NCBI GenBank assembly: GCA_016706055.1
Contig: JADJKL010000012.1
Coordinates: 198,114 to 262,113 of the forward strand
From: Chitinophagaceae bacterium
GTDB lineage: Bacteria; Bacteroidota; Bacteroidia; Chitinophagales; Chitinophagaceae
DNA length: 64,000 nt
Reading direction: 5' to 3'
Shown: one piece after another, positions 9,528-18,184 of the stretch
Layout of the letters: each line of letters begins with the position of its first letter
Numbering within the stretch: position 1 is the first letter of the stretch
Position numbers and translations under genes: made by a program
Notes under the pieces: generated by a model
Told to the model about the DNA's origin: nothing
The model's input: the letters and a program-made list of their open reading frames with translations, nothing else
The model's database searches: none

Positions 9528-10891
9528 TCAGTACTTGTTGCGAACTCCTTGCAAAAACTTCTCCATCGCCTTTCTTACTTCTGTAGAAGTAGCCTGGTGG
9601 TTATTGACCAGTGTAGAAAAAATAAGCAGCTTACCTTTTTTAGTATATAAGAAACCGCTGAAGGCAACAACACCGGAGAGTGTACCTGTTTTGCCATAAA
9701 TATATCCGCTGTCTGCTTTGTAATAACTGCTGATAGTTCCTTCACCACCAGTTGCAAGAATGACTTTGATACGTTCCATACCAAATTCATTTTTCATTTT
9801 GTTGAGTATAGCAACAAAATCCTGCGGAGTAAATAAATTATAACGGCTAAGGCCGGAACCATCTACCCATCTTGGTTTTTGTGGCAGGTCTTTGAAATCT
9901 GTTTTAAGTATGGTATCAATAATTTTTGCATCATTCATAACTCCCAGCATTTCATTACTCACCATTAATAAAGATTGTTCGGCAAAAAAATTATCGCTAC
10001 GATGCATCATGGGTTTGAGGAGAGAGTCGGTGGGCTGGGAATGAATTTTTTTAAGCTCATTTCTTAACCCATTCTGAATAGATATGATTTTATTCAAATC
10101 AATAGTCGTAATTTCTCTAAAGATTGTGTCTTTAAGTAATTCTAAAGAGGACTGAACTCCATTTGTAATAAAAGGAATTGATATTGTTTTCTTTTTTTCC
10201 ATTCCTTGTGTTATAGTGTAAGAGTTTGTGCCAATATTTCTGGCAACTGAAAAAGCTTTTGCTTTTTCAGTATCAGAAAAAAAGTTACATCCCAATTAGT
10301 TTCTGGAATTGAATAAACTAATGGAGGTTTGTTTCTTTCATTTATTTCTTGTGTCCAATCAAGAACGTTACCATAAACAGGAAAAGAATTTCTTTCAGCC
10401 ATGTAATCTTGGTCATAGTCATTCCACGACCAACCTGAACCCAACGCTTCTTCTTGCCAATTATCATTATTGATATAAAGATTTCTTTTTTCTTTTTTAA
10501 GAACATTGATCAAAGGTTGTGTTTTAAAATCCGGATGAAGCAAAGTAGGATCACCAGTTGGGATAATTAGAATAGCTGTATCCTTTTCTAATAACATTGC
10601 TCCCACCAAACTATCTCCCAAATATTTCATCGCTGCATAGCAAGTTGGCAGTTTAGTATTGCTGGCTGGTACAAAATATTTATCGCCCTGATAATTGTAT
10701 AAATATTTATTAGTGGAAGGATCAAAGATGCTGATGCCGACATGAGCAGTTTGTAATGCTTTCGCATCTAATACATCTGCTTTGGCAGATTGGGAAATTT
10801 GTTTTTCTATGGAACAAGAGGCAAGTAGAATTAAGAGTGAAGAGTTAAGAATTAACAGTTAGGGCAGTTTTTTAATCAATTTTTTTTTCAT
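9528..10891 (-). pseudogene. D-alanyl-D-alanine carboxypeptidase (PBP4/DacB family), interrupted
   Basis: The reading frame is broken twice as sequenced. From ATG 10891 it reads MKKKLIKKLP, meets TAA at 10859-10861, then continues in the same frame with a plausible lipoprotein signal (LLILNSSLLILLASC) and the SNTK active-site motif just before 10630. Near 10277-10283 a run of seven T (minus strand) shifts the frame; eight T would join ETNWDVTFF to SDTEKAKAFS. The downstream part has DGSGLSRYN and the KTG motif (GYIYGKTGTLSG), typical of PBP4, which trims or cross-cleaves peptidoglycan stem peptides. The T-run defect looks like an error; the stop lies in repeat-like DNA and could be real decay. 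Confidence 0.75.
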
Positions 10892-10919
10892 ATAACGCTA
10901 AACTTTAAATTCTTAACTC
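10842..10919. repeat. 12-bp inverted repeat at the start of the PBP4-like gene
   Basis: GAGTTAAGAATT at 10842-10853 and AATTCTTAACTC at 10908-10919 are exact reverse complements. The left copy overlaps the region encoding the PBP4-like signal peptide, the right one abuts the stop of the Gfo/Idh/MocA gene. It resembles short TTAACTCTTAATTC-type repeats common between genes in this phylum. Confidence 0.5.
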
Positions 10920-11966
10920 TTAACTGAATGTAACGATTTTGCCCATAGCAGAACTCTCCAACGCTGCTTCAATAATTCTTGTATTTAAAATTCCGTCTGC
11001 CGCTGTAACAGGATTTGGACCTTTCCCGGTTAATGCTTTATATACATCATCATAATAACCCATGTAATTTCCGGGGGAAGATGTTGTTTCGCTTCTTTTT
11101 ACTTCTCCATTTATTTCTGTATGCAAAATTCCATCTGGTGCTGCCGGTGCAGGGCACCAACTTTCCATCGATGGTTTTACACCGGCGAGTAATTGCTGCT
11201 CCTGCATATCTGAACGCTGTTGCAAAAAACTTCCTTTCATGCCATGTATTGTATATGCATAGGTTGATTCCCTGGCAATGACGGTGGCTTTCAATCTTAC
11301 TCTTAATCTGTCGTAATAAAAAAGCATTTCAAAATAATCCGGCACCGCCACATCATCCCGCATTTTTATTAGATCTGCAAATAATGCTTTAGGGAAACCA
11401 AATAACTGAATAGCTTGGTCAACCAAATGCGGAGATAAATCAAACAAGTTTCCAGCACCGGGCATATCACCTTCTTTATGTTGCTTGCCTCCGAAGCTGG
11501 GGCGATAACGGTCGTAGCGAATTTCTGCTTCTCTTATTTCTCCCAAAAATCCTTTTTCAATAATAGCTTTTACAGCACCATAATCACCATCGTAGCGACG
11601 ATTCTGGTAAACACTGAGGAACAAATTATTTTTTTCTGCTAATGCTGTTAACTCCTCTGCTTCTTTTACAGTAATAGCAAATGGCTTTTCTATTACCATG
11701 TTCTTGCCTGATTGTAATACCAACTTTGCCTGTTCAAAATGTAAATGCGTTGGTGTATTTACAACAATCAGTTGCAAAGTGGAATCACCACAAAGTTCTT
11801 CTACCGAACGATATAGTTTTGAATTAGGATAATGTTCTCTTGAATCATTATTATTTCTTTCTACAATCGCTGCTAATTCAAAACCCAGATGTGCTTCGAG
11901 AAAAGGTGCATGAAATAATTTGCCGCTCATGCCAAAGGAGCAGATGCCCCCACTAATAGTTTGCAT
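10920..11966 (-). CDS. Gfo/Idh/MocA family oxidoreductase
   Basis: A 348-residue NAD(P)-dependent oxidoreductase probably acting on a sugar or polyol. The N-terminal Rossmann domain begins GGICSFGMSGKLFHAPFLEA, a variant of the GxGxxG loop, and the family's EKP motif is present (NMVIEKPFAITVKEA, about residues 90-104), its Lys being a usual catalytic residue. The C-terminal alpha/beta substrate domain follows. The PBP4-like gene lies directly downstream, with repeats between the genes on both sides. The specific substrate cannot be told from sequence. Confidence 0.88.
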   Translation of the reverse strand: MQTISGGICSFGMSGKLFHAPFLEAHLGFELAAIVERNNNDSREHYPNSKLYRSVEELCGDSTLQLIVVNTPTHLHFEQAKLVLQSGKNMVIEKPFAITVKEAEELTALAEKNNLFLSVYQNRRYDGDYGAVKAIIEKGFLGEIREAEIRYDRYRPSFGGKQHKEGDMPGAGNLFDLSPHLVDQAIQLFGFPKALFADLIKMRDDVAVPDYFEMLFYYDRLRVRLKATVIARESTYAYTIHGMKGSFLQQRSDMQEQQLLAGVKPSMESWCPAPAAPDGILHTEINGEVKRSETTSSPGNYMGYYDDVYKALTGKGPNPVTAADGILNTRIIEAALESSAMGKIVTFS

Positions 11967-11982
11967 ATTTAAAAGTCTTTAT

Positions 11983-12083
11983 TCCCCTAAAGGGGAGAAT
12001 CTAAAATTTTCCTATTTGCAAAGTACTAAATTAAAAAGTATGTCTGACCTAAGTTCCCCTTTAGGGGACAGGGGCATACAGGG
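11983..12083. repeat. Pair of inverted GC-rich palindromes
   Basis: TCCCCTAAAGGGGA at 11983-11996 and TCCCCTTTAGGGGA at 12055-12068 are reverse complements of each other and each is nearly self-complementary. The second is followed by CAGGGGCATACAGGGGG. A related copy lies at 19090-19110. They fill the gap between two genes in an otherwise AT-rich region and look like a REP-type or MITE-type element. Confidence 0.6.
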
Positions 12084-12088
12084 GGTTC

Positions 12089-13225
12089 TTATCCTCTCTC
12101 CTGTGCCCTTAACCATCTTTCCGGAATTTCATTACTGCTTGCCAGTAAATAATCTTTGTAACTACAAGCAATGAATTTTTTATCGGGCAGCTGCATCCAC
12201 CATCTTCCCGTTTTCTTGCTTTGCAGAAAAGTTGTTTCAACTTCGGCGAATGCTGTATGGTATTCATTGAAAGAATCTCGTTCGTCAATATTAGCTTCTC
12301 TTCTGCCACGGCTGCGGCCATCGAGTATATACCAAAGCATATGACTGATCTGTTTGGCTGTCAGTTCATCTTTATCATGCTGCACATCATACCCATAAAT
12401 ACCAATCGTATTTACATTGGGACTCATGCCTGCATAGCGAAACAGCACACAAGCTTCTTCGCCATTCAATCCATTGGGAGAAAGAGTATTTGCAGGTGCA
12501 TACGTACTTGCCATTGCAGTAATGTCGAAGCTGAACATGTTGCTATTGCGAATCACCGGTTCCATTTCATCAATGGATTCTTTTACACTGCCCACACGGT
12601 AACAATCGAAACGAAGTTTGTCCAATGTCTCCAGCATCCGCGGATGCACATAATAACTTTGAAAGGCGATATGATTATAGTGACGGATAAAATTCGGTTC
12701 GCCAGTCAGCATTTCCATTAGGAAGTTCTCGTGACGGAAAGGAGACTCAAGGTTTAAATCAATCAATGCATCTACACAACTTGCTTCAATCAATTTTTTC
12801 CCATCAGCATAAGCACCATATTGTGATAAGGTAAGATCATGAGAGCCACCAAGAATAATAACTGTTTTTCCATCGCCAATTAATTCCTGCACCACCGTTT
12901 TTAAAGCAGCATAGGAATCGGTATATAATGAACCCGCAACAATATTTCCAATATCTGCGATTTTAATATCCTGATGCCAATAATATAAATTGTAGAAATG
13001 GCGACGGATAACATCTGGAGCTTCGCTATGTCCATGAATCAAACCGCTTCCTCGTTGTTCGCCACAACCTACCATTACAATCTGCGCTTCATCCAAATCA
13101 GGAAACTCTTTATCATAAATATCAATTATCTGGCCCATCTGCCCTTCTTTGTATCCTTCATCAAAAGAAATGGCAGCAATGCTGATGGGTGAAAGAAAGT
13201 CGGAAATATTGAGGTGGTCTGACAT
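12089..13225 (-). CDS. Arginase/formimidoylglutamase-fold protein with altered metal ligands
   Basis: A ureohydrolase-fold protein of 378 residues; Bacteroidota members are often named formimidoylglutamase (histidine degradation). The GGSHDLTLSQYG motif is intact, but the usual DAHxD reads DLNLES and the usual SxDxD reads SFDITA, so several Mn ligands are replaced. Catalysis is therefore doubtful, and a binding role is possible. No other hut genes are nearby. The start is ATG 13225: an upstream GTG at 13231 overlaps the promoter element TAGCTTTG (13231-13238, minus strand), which leaves only 5 nt before the ATG. Confidence 0.7.
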   Translation of the reverse strand: MSDHLNISDFLSPISIAAISFDEGYKEGQMGQIIDIYDKEFPDLDEAQIVMVGCGEQRGSGLIHGHSEAPDVIRRHFYNLYYWHQDIKIADIGNIVAGSLYTDSYAALKTVVQELIGDGKTVIILGGSHDLTLSQYGAYADGKKLIEASCVDALIDLNLESPFRHENFLMEMLTGEPNFIRHYNHIAFQSYYVHPRMLETLDKLRFDCYRVGSVKESIDEMEPVIRNSNMFSFDITAMASTYAPANTLSPNGLNGEEACVLFRYAGMSPNVNTIGIYGYDVQHDKDELTAKQISHMLWYILDGRSRGRREANIDERDSFNEYHTAFAEVETTFLQSKKTGRWWMQLPDKKFIACSYKDYLLASSNEIPERWLRAQERG

Positions 13226-13230
13226 GAACA

Positions 13231-13238
13231 CAAAGCTA
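13231..13238 (-). promoter_or_regulatory. TAGCTTTG promoter element for the arginase-fold gene
   Basis: An exact TAnnTTTG element (minus strand) ends 5 nt before ATG 13225, so transcription would begin at or beside the start codon (leaderless or nearly so). Confidence 0.55.
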
Positions 13239-13389
13239 AGAGGTTAATGAGAAAAGGAGATAAAGAGTTTTTACAATTTACTCCCAGATATACACTGATA
13301 AAAATATTTGATACAGAATTTATACAGTTTTAAAAAATACCTTTATAAACTTAAATTTTAAAGAAGTAATCCGATAAAGACAGACAGAA

Positions 13390-15792
13390 ATGCACAGAAA
13401 AATATTCATACTAGCAGCTTTCTTTATCTTTTCAGGCAATTTGTTTGGACAGGCTGTCAGCAGTATTACCGGAACCATTCAGGACAAAACAACAAAGCTG
13501 CCCATTGAATTTGCAACGGTGCAATTGCTTCAATTACCGGATAGCATTGTTTTAAAAACAACGGTGACCGACAAAAAAGGGAAATTCACTATTGATGATA
13601 TTGAGTCGGGGAATTATATCGTCAGCTATACTTTTATCGGATATAGTCAGGCCATTCTTCCTATCACCGTTAATCAGAAAAAAGAAAACCTGGGGCAGAT
13701 AGAAATTGAAGTGTTATCAAAATCGTTGAGCGAAGTAACAGTTACCGGAAGAAAATCATTACTTAATACTTCTATTGACAGAAAAGTGTATAATGTTTCG
13801 CAGGATATTATGGCGCAGAGCGGAGTTGCCAGTGATATTCTGAAAAATATTCCTTCGGTGGAAGTAGATATTGACGGAACAGTAAATTTGAGAGGATCTT
13901 CTGATGTAATGATACTTATAAATGGAAGACCATCGCCATTAATGGGAAGATCGAGAGCCGAAGTGTTACAACAATTGCCAGCCAATTCGATTGAACGGAT
14001 AGAAGTTATTACCAATCCTTCAGCAAGGTTCAAACCGGATGGCACTTCAGGCATTATCAATATCGTTTTGAAAAAAAATACAAAACAAGGCTGGAGCGGA
14101 TCGGCCATTTTGAATGCCGGAAACAACGATAGATACAGTGGCAATCTTACATTCAATTATAAACCGGGCAAACTGAATTTCTTTGGTAACTACAGTTTAC
14201 GAAAAGACAGACGACTTCGCACTAACAGCATTGACAGGGAATACCTTGATATATCCGGTACAACAGAAAGCTTTTATTATGATTATAATAGTTCACTTGC
14301 CAAACCTGTTTCGCATTTTGCAACTCTCGGTGTTGATTATACTATTGACGATAGGAACACTGTTGGTTTATCGGGTAATTATCATTACCGTGACCAGGTA
14401 AAAAATGATGTCCTGAATAGATTATACACTGATAAAAATAAAATTACCACTAGCCAGTTCGATCGGTTGCGTTACGATCCCGAAATAGAAAAAGAAAAAG
14501 ATGCGACTGCCTATTGGCAACACAATTTTGCAAAAGAAGATAAAGAATTAAGAATAGAATTAAATGTATCTACGTCAGATGAAGTAGAGGACAATCATTA
14601 TTCTACCATTTATCATTATCCTGTTAAGCCTTCTGCATTTGATAACACATTAATAAAACAAGGCGATAAACAACAGCAATTTTCAATAGATTTTACTAAT
14701 CCAATTACAGAAGACTCAAAAATAGAAACCGGCTACCTTGGCTCTTTTAACCAGATTGATCTTGATTTTTATGGTGAGTTATATGATACCACTCAGAAAA
14801 AATTTATTAAAGATATCATTCGTACAAACCAATTCAAATACAGCGAAAGTATTCATGCTTTTTACGGAACGTATCAACATCAATATGAAAAATTTGGCTA
14901 TTCGGCGGGTTTACGGGCAGAGCAGGCCATCATTAAAGGAAATCTTGTTACCAAAGACTCGCTGATTAGCAACGATTATTTTAAAATTTACCCAACACTT
15001 CATCTTGCTTATAAATTAAAAAATGGAGAGCTGCAATTGAACTACAGCAAACGGGTAAACAGACCTGATGGCGATGAGATGAATCCTTTTCCTGAATACA
15101 GAGACCCTTTGAACCTAAGAGCTGGTAATCCAAAATTGCTGCCTGAAATGATACATTCAGTTGAGTTTGGTTACAAATGGCAGAACGATAATTTTTCTAT
15201 TGTGCCAAGCCTGTATTATCGCTATAAGAAAAACGGATTTACGTCTGTTACTATTCCGCTTAATGATTCCGTATTGCTAACAACAGAACAAAATCTTTCT
15301 AACGATCAATCTGCTGGGCTGGAAATCATCTTTAGTGCAAAAGCAGGGAAATTTTTCAGCACTAATCTCAGTACTAACTTCTTTTATAATCAGATTGATG
15401 CATCAGATCTGGGTTTTATTGGCAAGAAAACAATTTTTTCAATGAGTACAAATCTCAATGCCACTTTTACTATTACTAAAACAACTGTAGCACAGATAAG
15501 CAGTAATTTTCGTTCTGCGAGGTTAACACCGCAAGGAAAATCATATGCCAGTTTTGTTTTTAATGCAGGATTAAGACAAGATCTATTTAAAAAGAAAGCA
15601 TCTATAATATTAACTGCTTCAGATCTATTTAAAACATTGAGGTATAAAAATGAGTTCAATACCACTGGCTTACAACAGGTTTCATTTGGAAGAAGAGATG
15701 CACAGATTATTTATTTAGGTTTCAGTTACCGGTTTGGAAAAGCTCCTAAAAAGGCAAAAGAAGAAAAGCTTGAGTTTGATAATAGCTTGTAA
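13390..15792 (+). CDS. TonB-dependent receptor, outer membrane beta-barrel family
   Basis: An 800-residue outer membrane protein with a signal peptide (MHRKIFILAAFFIFSGNLFG). Residues about 22-105 are a carboxypeptidase-like regulatory domain (SSITGTIQDKTTKLPIEFAT); about 115-215 are a plug domain (SGVASDILKNIPSVEVDIDG, then INGRPS and IERIEVITNPSARFKPDGTSG); the rest is a beta-barrel of the OMP_b-brl_3 type ending YLGFSYRFGKAPKKAKEEKL. The short charged tail after the last strand is unusual but seen in this family. No SusD partner is adjacent, so the substrate (siderophore, peptide or other) is unknown. It is monocistronic. Confidence 0.9.
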   Translation: MHRKIFILAAFFIFSGNLFGQAVSSITGTIQDKTTKLPIEFATVQLLQLPDSIVLKTTVTDKKGKFTIDDIESGNYIVSYTFIGYSQAILPITVNQKKENLGQIEIEVLSKSLSEVTVTGRKSLLNTSIDRKVYNVSQDIMAQSGVASDILKNIPSVEVDIDGTVNLRGSSDVMILINGRPSPLMGRSRAEVLQQLPANSIERIEVITNPSARFKPDGTSGIINIVLKKNTKQGWSGSAILNAGNNDRYSGNLTFNYKPGKLNFFGNYSLRKDRRLRTNSIDREYLDISGTTESFYYDYNSSLAKPVSHFATLGVDYTIDDRNTVGLSGNYHYRDQVKNDVLNRLYTDKNKITTSQFDRLRYDPEIEKEKDATAYWQHNFAKEDKELRIELNVSTSDEVEDNHYSTIYHYPVKPSAFDNTLIKQGDKQQQFSIDFTNPITEDSKIETGYLGSFNQIDLDFYGELYDTTQKKFIKDIIRTNQFKYSESIHAFYGTYQHQYEKFGYSAGLRAEQAIIKGNLVTKDSLISNDYFKIYPTLHLAYKLKNGELQLNYSKRVNRPDGDEMNPFPEYRDPLNLRAGNPKLLPEMIHSVEFGYKWQNDNFSIVPSLYYRYKKNGFTSVTIPLNDSVLLTTEQNLSNDQSAGLEIIFSAKAGKFFSTNLSTNFFYNQIDASDLGFIGKKTIFSMSTNLNATFTITKTTVAQISSNFRSARLTPQGKSYASFVFNAGLRQDLFKKKASIILTASDLFKTLRYKNEFNTTGLQQVSFGRRDAQIIYLGFSYRFGKAPKKAKEEKLEFDNSL

Positions 15793-15856
15793 TTATTACC
15801 GATAATCAGCAGTTTTATTCTCTAAAAATTCATTTTAACCTGCAGCCGCTGCGGTT

Positions 15857-15864
15857 TATCTTTG
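15857..15864 (+). promoter_or_regulatory. TATCTTTG promoter element for pheS
   Basis: An exact TAnnTTTG element followed by CCGCCTT and then ATG 15872. The 7-nt gap implies a leader of only a few nucleotides. Confidence 0.6.
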
Positions 15865-15871
15865 CCGCCTT

Positions 15872-16903
15872 ATGGAACAATTGCTTAAACAGATAGAAGA
15901 TTATAAAAAGGAGATTGCTGCTTTTGCCGCTGCAGATGAAAAGCAGGTGGAAGAGTTCCGCATTAAATATCTTGGCACCAAAGGATTAATGAAATCCATT
16001 ATGGGAGAGATGAAAAATGTGGCGGTAGAAAATAAAAAAGAAGCCGGGCAACTGTTAAACGAGTTCAAGGTTTTCGTAGAAGAGAAGTATAATGAGTTGA
16101 AAGAGTCGTCTGTCAGTGGACAACAGTCAACGGCCAATTCAATTGACCTTAGTTTGCCAGGCGATAATTTACCAATTGGATCAAGGCATCCCGTTGTATT
16201 AATGCGGAACAGGATTGTTTCTATTTTTCAACGCTTAGGATTTGCAGTGGCTGAAGGACCGGAAATAGAAGACGACTGGCATAATTTCGGCGCATTGAAT
16301 TTGCCAGAGCATCACCCTGCAAGAGATATGCAGGACACTTTCTATATTCAACAAAATCCGGATTGGGTGTTAAGAACACACACCAGTAATGTTCAGATCC
16401 GGGAAATGGAAAAAGGCAAACTGCCCATCCGCATGGTAATGCCGGGAAGAGTGTACAGAAATGAAACCGTGAGTGCAAGAAGCCATTGTTTCTTTCACCA
16501 GGTGGAAGGATTATATATTGATGAAAATGTTTCATTCGCTGATCTGAAGCAAACATTGTACTTCTTTGTAAAAGAAATGTATGGTAAAGATGTAAAAGTC
16601 CGTTTCCGTCCTTCGTATTTCCCTTTTACAGAACCAAGTGCCGAAATGGATGTAAGTTGTTTTATCTGTGGCGGTAGTGGTTGTAATATTTGTAAGAAAA
16701 CAGGCTGGGTAGAAATATTAGGTTGCGGTATGGTGCATCCCAATGTATTAACCAACTGCAATATTGATCCAACAAAATATACCGGCTTTGCATTCGGCAT
16801 GGGGATAGAAAGACCTGCCATGTTAAAATACGGCATCAACGATATTCGCTTATTCAGCGAAAATGATGTTCGCTTCCTGAAACAATTTACTTCGGCTATA
16901 TAA
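15872..16903 (+). CDS. pheS: Phenylalanine--tRNA ligase alpha subunit
   Basis: The 343-residue catalytic subunit of the class II (alpha-beta)2 PheRS that charges tRNA-Phe. An N-terminal coiled coil (about residues 1-80) is followed by the catalytic core: GSRHPV, FAVAEGPEIEDDWHNFGALN, HPARDMQDTFY, RTHTSNVQIR (motif 2) and GFAFGMGIERPAMLKYGI (motif 3). The CFICGGSGCNICKKTGW insert with four Cys is common in this phylum. The linker near residue 82 (SSVSGQQSTAN) looks like low-complexity repeat DNA. PheT is not in the window, so the subunits are encoded apart. A strong terminator follows. Confidence 0.96.
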   Translation: MEQLLKQIEDYKKEIAAFAAADEKQVEEFRIKYLGTKGLMKSIMGEMKNVAVENKKEAGQLLNEFKVFVEEKYNELKESSVSGQQSTANSIDLSLPGDNLPIGSRHPVVLMRNRIVSIFQRLGFAVAEGPEIEDDWHNFGALNLPEHHPARDMQDTFYIQQNPDWVLRTHTSNVQIREMEKGKLPIRMVMPGRVYRNETVSARSHCFFHQVEGLYIDENVSFADLKQTLYFFVKEMYGKDVKVRFRPSYFPFTEPSAEMDVSCFICGGSGCNICKKTGWVEILGCGMVHPNVLTNCNIDPTKYTGFAFGMGIERPAMLKYGINDIRLFSENDVRFLKQFTSAI

Positions 16904-16938
16904 AAAAGGCTGTCTCGTTTAAAACGAGACAGCCTTTT
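16904..16938. terminator. Bidirectional terminator after pheS
   Basis: Arms 16904-16920 and 16922-16938 are exact reverse complements (core GGCTGTCTCGTTT), flanked by A and T runs, directly after the pheS stop. It can serve pheS (+) and the convergent membrane gene ending at 16962. Confidence 0.85.
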
Positions 16939-16961
16939 AGTTCTATTCAACTATTGTAATA

Positions 16962-17357
16962 TTAGCTGGACTTTGGCCTGTAAAATGCCAACACTAAAGA
17001 AGCAGCGATGGCAATCCATAAGCCAATGCCATATCCTTTACCTAATGCTTTAAATATATCACCAATTGCCGCTCCCTTAATAAGAGGACCTGCAATCATA
17101 ATGTAAAGCAAAGTCAGCAATGGAAGAATGGAAAGCAAACTTCCGGGAAGAATACTGTTGCCGTTATTTAATGCGCCTACCAGTAATAAAAGACCTGATA
17201 ATGGTATTAAAAATAAAAGATACTGTTGCCAGTTTCCTGGACTAGCAGTGGCCATATCAAATCCACTGATACTTCTTCCGAAAAAACTAAAATAAGCAAG
17301 AAAGAAACTACCTAAGAGTGCAGCTCCTAAAACAATGTTTAGCGTTTTTTTGTCCAT
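16962..17357 (-). CDS. Small integral membrane protein, function unknown
   Basis: A 131-residue protein with four predicted membrane helices: residues about 7-27, 47-64, 72-97 and 105-125. The second and third are joined by a short polar turn (NNGNSI). No family is recognised. It lies 37 bp downstream of another unknown membrane gene on the same strand, so they probably form a two- or three-gene unit whose products may act together in the inner membrane. Confidence 0.6.
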   Translation of the reverse strand: MDKKTLNIVLGAALLGSFFLAYFSFFGRSISGFDMATASPGNWQQYLLFLIPLSGLLLLVGALNNGNSILPGSLLSILPLLTLLYIMIAGPLIKGAAIGDIFKALGKGYGIGLWIAIAASLVLAFYRPKSS

Positions 17358-17394
17358 GTTGATTGGTTTATTGGTGATTGATTAAAAAATGTAA

Positions 17395-17883
17395 TTACTT
17401 TTTTACACTCATTCGTTTATAGCAGAAAAATGCTGCTGCTAAAAATGCAACAATGGCAATATAAAACCAAGAAGTAAAATCAACTGTGATATTCAAATTA
17501 TCACTCATTGATTTTCCGATATTATCAAGCCCGGTTCCCGATCCTGTGTCGGTACTTGGAATACTTGTTTTAATGTTCTTCTTTATGTCGAGCATCAATC
17601 CAATCAATGCTCCAGCAGAAGCCACACCTGTTGCCATTGCTCCACCCAACGCTGCTTTGGCATTGGTGAAAGATAAAGCAAGGCCTAAAATTCCAAGACC
17701 TAATGCAATCATTGCATATAGATTCGGGTCTTTATCATCCGATTTTGTTGCAGTCTTAGTAATATTTTTATCAATCCCTTCTGTTTTTACATCATTCAGA
17801 AAAGAATTATCGCTGCTGTTATTCTTCATCTTAAAACCAGTAGCTAATTGAACGCCGCTAACCGTTTGTAAAGAAGATGCCAT
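17395..17883 (-). CDS. Membrane protein, probable C-terminal part of a split gene
   Basis: A 162-residue frame with membrane helices at about 54-72, 76-101 and 138-155 and a polar Asn/Asp/Lys-rich segment at 20-52. It starts inside the end of the upstream frame, with 26 bp of overlap. Removing one base near 17878-17882 would fuse the upstream MPFIDIKCNG to SSLQTVSGVQLATGF, giving a single four-helix protein of about 230 residues. I think the two frames are one gene, though two overlapping genes cannot be excluded. Function is unknown. Confidence 0.5.
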   Translation of the reverse strand: MASSLQTVSGVQLATGFKMKNNSSDNSFLNDVKTEGIDKNITKTATKSDDKDPNLYAMIALGLGILGLALSFTNAKAALGGAMATGVASAGALIGLMLDIKKNIKTSIPSTDTGSGTGLDNIGKSMSDNLNITVDFTSWFYIAIVAFLAAAFFCYKRMSVKK

Positions 17884-18091
17884 TACACTTTATATCAATA
17901 AATGGCATCAGGAAAAGTAATACAGCAACTGCAAACGCTACAGTAGCAGGCATTTTTGTTCCTAATACACTCGGTGCTGCGGCAGCAGATGTTTGAATGG
18001 TTGTTGAAGCAATAGATTGCTCTATTGGTTGATTGATTGGTTGATTGATTGGTTGATTGATTGGTTGATCTGATGGTTGGTTGGTGTCCAT
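17858..18091 (-). CDS. Probable N-terminal part of the split membrane protein, with QPIN repeats
   Basis: A 77-residue frame: an N-terminal Gln/Pro/Asn-rich segment with four QPIN-type tetrapeptides (residues about 9-24), a Ser/Thr/Ala linker, then one membrane helix (about 49-65) ending MPFIDIKCNG. It most likely continues into the frame at 17883 after a one-base correction. The tetrapeptides are encoded by a 12-bp tandem repeat (18025-18072), so their number may vary between strains. The proline/asparagine stretch would be cytoplasmic or a flexible tether; function unknown. Confidence 0.5.
   Translation of the reverse strand: MDTNQPSDQPINQPINQPINQPIEQSIASTTIQTSAAAAPSVLGTKMPATVAFAVAVLLFLMPFIDIKCNGIFFTNG
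18025..18072. repeat. 12-bp tandem repeat TTGGTTGATTGA, about 3.7 copies
   Basis: Three exact copies at 18025-18060 and a partial fourth to 18069. It encodes, on the minus strand, the NQPI repeats at the N-terminus of the membrane protein. Unit length is a multiple of three, so copy changes keep the frame. Confidence 0.9.
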
Positions 18092-18184
18092 ATTAGAAAT
18101 TTTTGTTTAAGATAAGAGAAACTTTGCATAAAAAAGAACCATAAATTCCACATATAATATCTTTACACATATAATACATTAAGA

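Noticed and set aside
12221..12721. 166-residue frame on the plus strand
   Set aside because: It is fully antisense to the arginase-fold gene, Cys/His-rich in the manner of a shadow frame, with no promoter.
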